A stretch of DNA of 19,494 nucleotides from Gymnopilus junonius (taxonomy: Eukaryota; Basidiomycota; Agaricomycetes; Agaricales; Galerinaceae). Where the stretch lies: contig JADNYJ010000592.1 of NCBI GenBank assembly GCA_015501075.1, positions 1 to 19,494 on the forward strand, read 5' to 3'. The position numbers and the translations under genes are program-made. Numbering within the stretch: position 1 is the first letter of the stretch; each line of letters opens with the position of its first letter. Shown here in pieces: positions 1-7,833 of the stretch. The notes under the pieces are model-generated. The model ran no database searches. It had not been told where the DNA came from and saw only the letters and a program-made list of their open reading frames with translations.

Positions 1-110
1 CATCGAGTCTGCAGTGCACATCAGATGTCACTAGACTACTACTTTGACCCGATACTTCCAGTAAGTTGTCAATGGCTGGACTCTTTCGACGCTGCTCGTG
101 TCAAACTGAC

Positions 111-130
111 CTTCTCGACTTTTCTAGAGC
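111..130 (+). promoter_or_regulatory. Candidate heat-shock element (HSF binding site)
   Basis: Four contiguous 5-bp units in alternating orientation follow the nTTCnnGAAn rule: TTC at 112, GAC at 117, TTC at 122, GAG at 127. Both inverted units keep the critical GA but lose the final A. It lies about 145 bp upstream of an hsp20-type start codon, where HSF1 sites are normally found in fungi. The site is seen in the sequence. HSF binding is inferred from the family of the downstream gene. Confidence 0.5.
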
Positions 131-207
131 CAGTCTTGGGGACAAGTCGGCTTGCAGAAGCTCCAACCTCAATGTTTCTAGCAATGTCAGGAATGTATCG
201 ACCAAGG

Positions 208-215
208 TATAAAGG
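208..215 (+). promoter_or_regulatory. TATA box of the small heat-shock gene
   Basis: TATAAAGG stands 67 bp upstream of the ATG at 275. That leaves room for a transcription start near 240 and a short leader. TATA-containing promoters are usual for stress-induced fungal genes, and the candidate heat-shock element lies about 80 bp further upstream. Confidence 0.5.
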
Positions 216-274
216 CAACAAATTTACTCGCCCAATACTTCAGAAATTTAAACACATTCGACAAAGCACACGAC

Positions 275-870
275 ATGTCTAACGTATTCTTCTACGAACC
301 TTTCTACGACTTCGACCGCCTATTGGACGAGGCGTTTACTTCTCGCCAAGCAGGCGGCAATAACCAAGTCCAGCAGCGTAACGCTTCTGCTGACGGCGCT
401 GTAAGGCTCTTCAAGCCAAAGTAAGTTTCACATCCTTTTCTTCCTTCAATAGAGAGCAGTGTCTAAACATGATTACTTAGAATGGACCTTCACGAAGATA
501 ATGAAAAGAACCTGGTTACAGCTACTTTTGAGCTCCCAGGGCTCGTGAAGGACGACGTACAGATTGACGTTCACAACAACCGCCTTACTGTCTCGGCCGA
601 AGCCAAACAATCCAAAGACTTCGAAGACACGGCTACGCCGTCCGCGAGAGACGTTATGGCAAGCTCTCTCGTACACTTCAGCTCCCTTCTGGTGTGAAGG
701 TATGTGATGTGACATCCTTAATTTGGCATAATAGAAACTCATTTATCTTGCAGAGCGAAGAGATCAAAGCGACTATGGAGAATGGGGTCCTCACCGTAAC
801 CTTCCCAAAGGCCACTCCTGAGCTTGCTCCGAAGAAGATAGCATCGCTTAGTTGTTCAAAAGGGATATAG
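275..870 (+). CDS. Small heat-shock protein, Hsp20/alpha-crystallin family (one frame break)
   Basis: ATP-independent chaperone that holds unfolding proteins in the cytosol. Three exons are readable: 275-420, 481-699 and 754-870, with GT-AG introns. Exon 1 gives the N-terminal arm (MSNVFFYEPFYDFDRLLDEA). Exon 2 carries the start of the alpha-crystallin domain (TATFELPGLVKDDVQIDVHNNRLTVSAE). Exon 3 carries the end of the domain (ENGVLTVTFPK). The frame breaks at the GG run at 631-632: upstream the reading ends in a stop at 695-697, while the +1 frame continues as GYAVRERRYGKLSRTLQLPSGVK, the expected second half of the domain. One extra base would give about 160 aa, the usual family length. 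The break is either a real mutation or a homopolymer undercall. The C-terminal tail after TPELAPKKI is slightly longer than usual. Confidence 0.85.
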
Positions 871-1234
871 TGCCCCGCAAATGAAGTTTATTGACGAAAG
901 CGGCGAATCTGTATATTCACAAATTATTTGTAGCTATAAACAGTCTGTTCTTTCTTCAATGTAACTTTTTGGAATAATCACTGTACTCGCCTCAGAGTGT
1001 CAAGTCTGATGCGCGTAATCTTTCAGAACACTATAAATCCAACTAATGAAGAATTCCTGGAGCATTCTGCGAGATTCATAATCTGGAAGCTATGGTTCAT
1101 GGGAATAGCACCGAATGGCGTCATCATACCAAGTTCTTCAGCAATACGCCTCTATCCACCTGACCCTTGGGTTATTTGGGTTAGATATGAAGGCCGTGTG
1201 AGTAGGGATAGAGGCTTTGAACTGCGCTCTCATC
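871..1234. other. Intergenic region
   Basis: This stretch lies between the hsp20 stop and the first exon of the dioxygenase. It should hold the hsp20 3' UTR and the dioxygenase promoter. The open frame across 997-1338 is not a gene of its own: its last codons are exon 1 of the dioxygenase read through. I see no other feature. Confidence 0.6.
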
Positions 1235-2795
1235 ATGCCTGGACTTGTTACCCAGAGATATTACACTATGTCCCTGCATCTCCTACCAAGGCCGACTGTA
1301 CGTCCTACGCCCCGTGCTCGTATCGCAACATACCTTGACTTGTCATATAGTGGAGTACGCCGACCTGCCTATAATAGACCTAGCGAGATATGCGTCTCCA
1401 ACAGACCGCCAGGCCCTTGCACAAGAAGCTCGCGATGCAATGACGACCCATGGATTTTTCTACGTCATAAACCATGGCTATTCGCCTGAACAATTGAGCC
1501 CAACAGACACTATGGATGATAACTAAATCTTACTTCGACCAGACGGGACGTATATTTGATTCGCTGATGTTCCGTTTTCAAAGGTCAGTGAGGAGGAGAA
1601 GGAAAAAATTGCCGGTACAATGAAGCAGACCGGTCTCTTATCAAGGTTATAAACTTCGACAATACTGGGTGAGTCCAATAGACGATTAAGATGTAACTTT
1701 TGACAAACTCCAACTCAAGCACATTGATGGGGTGTCCGGACCAGGTGGAAAATTACAACAGTGAGCTCTTCTTAATTTGAAATTATTTCCTCAAATTAAT
1801 TATAATATGCTGGAAAGTCAATAGGGATGTCACGAAGCGTCAGCATCCGGAGGCGCTTCGACCTCTCTTGCCTGAAATAGAGAAATTTGCTCGTCATAAC
1901 CATGAACAAGTCTTGCATCCCATCCTCAGGTGGGCGTGATTTACTGCACTTAATATGCTGATGCCTAAATTTATACAGATTACTTGCTCTTGGTATGGAA
2001 CTGCCAGAGGAAGCCTTCGTGAATATGCACGGATTTTCGAACGTTGGAGAGACTTACAGTAAGTAACCATATTGTCCGTTGGTATAATTTTCTGAACTTG
2101 GGATCTATTTCCAGTACGCTTCATGAAATAGTACGTCGAGAATAAGGCATAGCACTCCCGTAAATACTCACTCGCTTGTTACCAGCTACCCGCGGTCTCA
2201 AGAGGAAGAAAAGGCATCAAAGAACGTTTGGCTCAAGGGCCATACAGGTGATTAGTACATTCTTGCAGCCTGAAGGGACAGCTAAAAGGTAGTCAAGATT
2301 TTGGTACAATTACTATTTTGTATAGTCAACCGGTTGCAGCGCTTCAGATACTGACAAAAGATGGCACTTGGAAATGGGTTAAACACCTTGAGAATGCTCT
2401 GGTAATCAACGCTGGTGATTCTCTCGAATTTCTTTCTGGTGGCTTCTATCGCGCTACGATTCATCGGTACGTTCGCTTAGTGTCTTTACGAATGAGCCTA
2501 ATAATATGGCACAACCAGAGTTGTGCAACCTCCTCCTGACCAGCAAAACTTTACCCGTCTCGGGGTTTTCTATTTTGTCATGACAGATGATGATGTCGTG
2601 CTCGAGCCGCTCCAGGAGAGTCCCGTTCTAAAACGCGTTGGCATAACCACATCCTTCAACGGTGCGAAGCCTCCCACTCAGGAAGAGTGGAGGAAAGGGA
2701 GGACAGCTGCCTATGGTCAGACAGAGCTCAAAGCTGCCGAGAAGGGTGTTGAAGAAGAATTTATCAATGGGGTCTTGGTCAAACATTACAACTGA
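1235..2795 (+). CDS. 2-oxoglutarate/Fe(II)-dependent dioxygenase, isopenicillin-N-synthase-like (5' half frame-broken)
   Basis: Non-haem iron oxygenase of the DIOX_N plus 2OG-FeII_Oxy architecture. These enzymes oxidise small molecules using 2-oxoglutarate and O2; the substrate is unknown. Ten exons are readable: 1235-1297, 1351-1493, 1543-1668, 1720-1760, about 1825-1929, 1979-2058, 2115-2130, 2186-2247, 2298-2466, 2519-2795. N-domain signature: YADLPIIDLARYAS and THGFFYVINHGY. Iron ligands: H and D of GHTDFG, split by an intron at 2248-2297, and the distal H in ATIHR. The basic residue expected to hold 2OG is in FTRLG, where the classical motif is RxS. Exons 6-10 are intact. Exon 1 (CCC at 1251), exon 3 (TT at 1560, TT at 1638), exon 4 (GGGG at 1729, GG at 1738) and probably exon 5 (GGG at 1824) each need a one-base change in a run to stay in frame. 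The intron after exon 2 begins TT (1494) instead of GT. It is a decaying gene or a badly sequenced one. Confidence 0.8.
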
Positions 2796-2934
2796 CTGAT
2801 GATTTATAAAATATCATTTCCGTAAAGCATGCTTTTCAATATGCCCAACATCAATTGGCGTGTTATATAGTTTGCAAGTTACCACAAAAAGGAAAACAGC
2901 TACTCAAGTATAAAAGAACATCTGAACAAATTTA

Positions 2935-3014
2935 TGCATTGACCGAGAGTCGAACTCGGAGCTAGGCCAATCACGTAGTGGGAAGACCCAATGTTACCGC
3001 TACACCATCAATGC
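2935..3014 (-). tRNA. tRNA-Gly(CCC) with a 9-nt intron
   Basis: Read on the minus strand from 3014 to 2935. The acceptor stem GCATTGA pairs fully with TCAATGC and is followed by discriminator A. The D-stem is GTGT/ACAT. The T-arm is CCGAG-TTCGACT-CTCGG. The anticodon stem GGGTC pairs with GGCCT (two G-T wobbles) and encloses 16 nt: TT-CCC-A, then nine extra bases CTACGTGAT, then T. This places anticodon CCC after the universal T33 and before a purine at 37, with the intron directly after position 37, the standard eukaryotic site. The mature length of 71 nt is right for cytosolic Gly. A box (TGGTGTAGCGG) and B box (GAGTTCGACTC) match pol III consensus. A run of four T on the minus strand near 2915-2912 could terminate transcription. 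Without an intron the anticodon arm cannot be closed. Confidence 0.9.
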
Positions 3015-3334
3015 TACGTTAGTTTTGAAGGTAACCTCAATAAGATGATAAAAAGCCGGCACAACTCGCGTGGGGTAAGCCTATGTTCAACATTGAAAAA
3101 GCCTGAGGACAGTTCTTTCCAATATTCACGATATGAAAACTAAGCAACGAGTGCCCTAGCAGCATTCTAAGCTGTGCTTCAATGTCGCAAACCAATAAAA
3201 CTTGAGGAAATTGAGAAGAATGGATGATGAGGGCAACGAAAGCTCAGAGGTTACATGCTACAAATGTATATCAATAATATAATACAACTCGACGACTGAG
3301 CTGGCCGTCATCGCAAGCCAGCAAGGCACATTCA
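3015..3334. other. Intergenic region, 3' flank of the DUF3712 gene
   Basis: This region lies between the tRNA and the stop of the minus-strand membrane protein gene. It should contain that gene's 3' UTR and the upstream flank of the tRNA. It is AT-rich and has no coding pattern on either strand. Confidence 0.5.
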
Positions 3335-5341
3335 TCAAGGGATATATTGCGGCGAATCGTCTCGCATCTGCAGCACCTCTTCTGTCTCGCTCATGAATAG
3401 GCTTTTCTTTCCGACGTGTACATTGCCCTGAAAAGGAAGGCCTGAGAGGACGATCTCCGCCGTTTTGCGCCCTGGTCCACTGAGTGGTAATCCTTCCACT
3501 TCGACGGCGACGGCAGCGTAACCTGATATGCCAGCAGTAGCCCCGTCAGTCCCGAATATGACCTACCAGAATAGAATGTGAGTAGGAGAAAACGTTCAAA
3601 AGCACGGAAAACGTACCTTGCCGACGAAATTACTAAACTCCTTCTGCCTTCCAGGTAACACTTGCACAGGAACGTCGGATACTTTGGCAGAGATGGCGTA
3701 CGCGGAACCTTCGCCTTCCTCGGGCTCAACTGGAACGCTGATTGAGGGGAGCCAATCGTCCGGCCGGATGTGACCAAAGGCATGTTCAGGTAAAGGATCA
3801 GGGAGAGGCATTTCAAGTGGCAGAGAGGGATCATCATGTTTCTTCTCCACTGATTCTGCTGGCGGCACTTCTCCGTCGAAAATCAAGACGTCTGGCAGGA
3901 CACGGAAGATTTTCAGTCCAACGTTCATCCCAGTTGGCAGCGCCACGCGCCCCTCTACAGTTCCACTTGCAAGAAAGGCGGTGCCACTGGGTTTGATCTT
4001 CATGTCTCTGATGGTTACGTCGCGAAGGATTCGTGGGCGGGGAACAGGCGCAGGGAAAACAGCTTCGACTTCTAAACCATCCAGGAAGGGTGACGAAATC
4101 AGTATGTCATTCGACAAGCCAGACAGATATTTAGAGACAAAGTGGGAGATGACGGAAAATGAGGACGACGAGATAGGAAGGACATCTCCAGTCATGGAAA
4201 TTGTGATGTTGGGGCTGGTGAGGGTGAATGGGAAGGTCGAGACAGACGCTAGGGCTACAGTCGTCTTGTTAGGAATGGATATGACGAAGGGTAACGAGGG
4301 CATAGTTAAATTGAAAGCCGAAGGAGCTGGGTTCGGAACGGTAGCTGTGGCCTGGATGACGAGCTTATTGGGCTCCGAAGACACATTGAAGGATTTGAGT
4401 GTTATTAGGTCGGAGACGGCTGGGAAGGGGTTACCGTGTCCGGGAGCAGGGAATCCAGGTATTGACGGCACTAGAAAGAATGATCAGTTCAAGTCGAATT
4501 CGAGAGCACAGATATACGTACATGGCATGCGTATGGCTGTACGGATGTCAGAGAGCTTGCTCTGGAAATTACTTCTCCAGGTGACGACGTTGAGGGAGCC
4601 ACCTGTGATATTGGCTTGACCGACGTCAGCCCGGACGGATAAAGCACCTTGCTTCCAGGACTCTTTCAAGAAGTGAAATAGTGAAGTACTGTTGGCGCAG
4701 AGTCGGACGCGGACAGGTTTCGAGACTGGGGTTAGCCATGAGTTATCATTGGGTGGGTCCACGGACAGAGGAAGTTCGAGGGGAGGAACGTCGAGTGCGA
4801 CGAGGACTACGTCCGGATTGTATTCTGGAGTGATCTTGATGCTGGTAAGGTTGACAGTGACTCTGTCCAAAGTGCGAAGGCCCCACCTCCCAATTGTTTT
4901 CCACATGTCCTGGAACAGACTATCGTCGTCGTCTGAACCCACACCAATGGCTGACCCAGCATCAACACCAACCCTCCCTCGGATATTTAGCCATATAGTC
5001 CCCTCCTTGGTGATATTCAGAACGTCGATTTTGTCGGGTCCCCTGAACACCAAGTCGTTCTTGATTATATCGTCTGGCTTCAAGTCGGATGCCCGAGAAG
5101 CATACGACCATGCGAGAAGTCCAAGTAGAGATGCAACCAAGATGCATATAGAAAATGAAACTAGAAATACAGTAAAAAGTTGGGATCTAAGCCCTCGACG
5201 ACTTGAAGTGGTGGTCACAGCGTCGTCCAGGACGGCCGAGGTCGAATCGAGTAGAGGAGTCCGTTCTGTAGGTTCATGCGCTCTTCCTTTGCCTTTATCG
5301 ATATGCCCTGAGGGCACTTCAAGTTCTCCTTGGGTACTCAT
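3335..5341 (-). CDS. DUF3712 / LEA-2-like single-pass membrane protein, probably vacuolar
   Basis: Three exons read from the right: 5341-4522, 4470-3617 and 3562-3335, with GT-AG introns at 4471-4521 and 3563-3616. They join in frame to 633 aa. The stop is TGA at 3335-3337. The N-terminus is cytosolic and charged and contains ERTPLL, an acidic dileucine signal. One membrane helix follows at about residues 52-78 (QLFTVFLVSFSICILVASLL). The rest is a long beta-rich luminal part with repeated DUF3712/AsmA-like segments, such as DRVTVNLTSIKITPEYNPDV and the SFNVSSEPNKLVIQATATV type. Several NxT/S sites are visible. Proteins of this family are fungal, and I recall their relation to yeast vacuolar Tag1 and Vac7 in the LEA-2 superfamily, for which lipid transfer has been proposed. 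The dileucine signal agrees with AP-3 sorting to the vacuole. No frame break was found over 1.9 kb of coding sequence. Confidence 0.85.
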
Positions 5342-5559
5342 GATTGGAGACCATAAGCGCAGCAGTCGTCGTCGTCGTACACGGTGAGGTCACGCTGTTT
5401 CGTTTGAGTCATGGTGCCAAACAAACGCTTTAAATGCCGTGACTGTGACAAATTGAGAAAGCCATCCTCATCTTGCCCTCATCATTTCTACGGCCTGGCG
5501 GCCAATCCTCAGAGTCAGACATATGTTACCACTCGACCTATTCATGTCGATATAAAAAG

Positions 5560-6747
5560 ATGCATCAACCTCACTTCTTTTGACCACTTGCGCGCTTTTG
5601 ATTTTGATACGATTAAAGTAAGATATCTGGAGAATTCAAAGGATGGCCAGAGCAGCCGACTCGTCAAACCGTCATATATGCAAGGAAATCGAGACGTTGT
5701 CCAGAAAAATAACTTGGGAAACATACCAGCCCTATCCTTTACCTCTCATTGTAGTAAACATTACAGAATCATCTTGAGAGAAGTTTGTAAACCGCTTGAA
5801 GAAGTACGTGAATGACCCCCTGTGTTTAGAGCGTTGCAGGAAACAGTCGAACGTATGGAGCATCTTCTAGTCTGCCAAGTTGCATTGCATGCTAACTGAT
5901 TTTTTGTTGACAGTTATCATTGCCCTGTATAACAATGGCCAATGGGTTCACGGCGCTGTGAGTACAGCAAACATCTTCCTTGAAATGAATCAAGCCAGTC
6001 TTGGAGATATGGAGTTCACACAGACAATGAGTAGTAGCACTCTGCCTCCGATGAGAACGGTGCGTCCATGACCGATTTCTTACACAAGTTGTTCGTGTTC
6101 GTTCTGAGAAACCGAGTCTAGGGTAGCCTTGAATTTATGTCAATTGAGGCGATAGGTGCACTTTATGTCTTCCTCCCAAATGATGTTGACGAGACCTCGT
6201 TGAACCCAGACTCCTGTAATCTGGCTTTTGTTCACAATCCTTTACACGATCTCGAATCGCTCTGGTGGATTTTTATACACTTTCTATTTCACTTCATTGC
6301 CAGAGACGTATGCAACAGGAACACCTTGGGGACTCAAATTATCAACTCAATGAAAATGTTCCCCGACAGCAAGTCTCAGGCTGAGTGATTTAAAATCTTC
6401 TTTCATCCGGTAGAGCTCACGCGTTATAATCATTTTCTGGCAAATAAATTTTGCGCGAGGAAGCTGTTTGGTTTCGCAACCCGTTTCCGATGGATGCTTA
6501 TCGAAGCATATAGAGGGCAGAGAAAAAATTGTTAACTTCCGGAGTCTTGTATGACGGGTTGCCTGAAGCCTTCCGCCGCATTCAAGGGTTATTTCGCGAT
6601 GGGATTGAAGAGCTTGACACTTGTCGAACGTTTTTTACTGAATGGAAGAATTGGGACCGCTGTCGAGGTATCGTGGCGCCGGAACCCATGACAGAATGCA
6701 GTAACGTCGAAATGTCGTTATACAGCAATAGGGATGGCCGATCATGA
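5560..6747 (+). pseudogene. FunK1-type kinase pseudogene, 5'-truncated and catalytically dead
   Basis: Homology to the intact kinase downstream starts near 5560 (TSFDHLRAFDFD against TFLVHLRGLD) and runs through HYRIILREVCKPLEEV, VIIALYNNGQWVH, FVHNPLHDLESLWWIF and the C-terminal lobe to about 6630. The N-terminal domain and the ATP-binding half are missing. The catalytic HRD is HGA and the metal-binding DLE is DME. A stop replaces a codon at about 5813 and another follows KSQAE at 6386; the frame shifts again near 6520. Relics of introns remain (5914 acceptor with a CTAAC branch site at 5892; GT at 6060 and AG near 6121), so it arose by DNA duplication and not from a processed transcript. 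The first 150 bp of the open frame beginning at 5411 show no FunK1 similarity, and I leave them unassigned. Confidence 0.85.
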
Positions 6748-7713
6748 CCTACAAATGTAAGTCGGCCAGAATGAAAACGAATCAGTCTGATGAATTTTTT
6801 GTTCTGTTTCATCTCGCAGCGTAAATATGGTACAAGTGACGCAACTAGCCGTTTATATTGAGCTTTTGTTTATAAAGCTCAAAGATGGCCTAGCCAAGCA
6901 GTTTTGTGCCGAGCGCCCTGCTTGACTTCGGGTGCGTTGTGGGTATGAACTTATCAAGGCGAGGCGAATGAAGAGGCGGAGAAGATCTAGAACCTGCTGA
7001 TTTCTAGGTAAGTTTCGAGTTTCCCTTCTGGTAGTCAAATATGATTGGTCACCTATAGGATAGCTTGCAAGTTCGATCATCTGTTCAGATCTTCAAAAAT
7101 TACCCCTATTAGATATAGCCTAATGCGGTGGTCGATATCATAAGAAGAAGGGATAAATTAGGCTCAGGCTGAGCCTAACCTAGCCCGTCTGCCAAGTCGG
7201 GAGACCAGCTGCACGCATTGATTCAACTCAGAGTGACTTGCACTTATCTGCATACCGGATCATTCAAGCAACTTCTTTCATGTTACCAAAAAAGGGCCAC
7301 ATCTGGAATGTTGCATTTCATATTGACCCCAGATGAGCCAGACTTAGTATTAATAAAGCACCAAGCTTCGAAGTAAAGCCACATCTGTAAATGGATCGTT
7401 TCAGGACACCAAAGGAGACAATACTAACTCCTGAAAAGCTGCCTAAAAATCAGTCTGCTGCGATCACTGTTACTGATAAATAGAACTACCGTTCTTGAAT
7501 ACACCCTTTTACTTACATTTGTTCCGAAAGATGTGATCTTACGCTCATTCAATAGGCTGTCCACAGAGCCCGATTGATACCTATCAAAGCCCTTGTTCTG
7601 GAGAGTTGTAAAAATTAGGAAATTTGAAAGCTTGGAGAAAGAAAGAAGGAAGTGTTCCATTGTTCGCTGGCAACTACACATTTACCCGATTTAGGACCTG
7701 CGAGGACCCACAA
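6748..7713. other. Intergenic region with two short perfect hairpins
   Basis: No gene is visible. Two perfect inverted repeats occur: TTGAGCTTT / AAAGCTCAA with a 7-nt loop at 6858-6882, and TTAGGCTCA / TGAGCCTAA with a 3-nt loop at 7158-7178. An 85-codon minus-strand frame at 7424-7681 has no recognisable protein features and is probably chance. Confidence 0.5.
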
Positions 7714-7833
7714 AGCGTGACAAATTGTAAATTTGGTTTCTTCATGTCACCGTCGGTGTGACATTGCAGGCCTACTTAATCCGCCATCTTCAGGTACGTT
7801 CTCTTCACAAATAAGTAGTTAAAACTTCCTCAC
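7714..7833 (+). promoter_or_regulatory. FunK1 promoter block, copy 1
   Basis: GGTGTGACA at 7755-7763 lies 71 bp before the ATG at 7834. A variant AGCGTGACA lies about 41 bp upstream (7714-7722), and an inverted TGTCAC is at 7745-7750. The stretch from 7755 to about 7795 aligns closely with the same interval upstream of the other FunK1 gene (CTAC.TAA.CC.CCATCT is shared), including the distance to the start codon. Conservation is seen in the sequence. Regulatory function is inferred. Confidence 0.6.

Noticed and set aside
473..742. Minus-strand open frame across hsp20
   Set aside because: Antisense to the alpha-crystallin domain coding sequence.
3981..4619. 212-codon plus-strand open frame
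   Set aside because: It lies wholly antisense to exons 1 and 2 of the DUF3712 gene, which has splice sites, a membrane helix and family sequence. This frame has none.
4692..5387. 231-codon plus-strand open frame rich in Ser and Arg
   Set aside because: Antisense shadow of exon 1 of the DUF3712 gene. Its composition reflects the complementary codons.
5411..5560. Cys/His-rich start of an open frame (CRDCDK...SSCPHHF), at first sight like a small zinc-binding motif
   Set aside because: Spacing fits no zinc-finger class that I know, and the same frame runs straight into FunK1 pseudogene sequence. Probably chance.
7424..7681. 85-codon minus-strand open frame upstream of FunK1
   Set aside because: No domain, no splice context, AT-rich chance composition.
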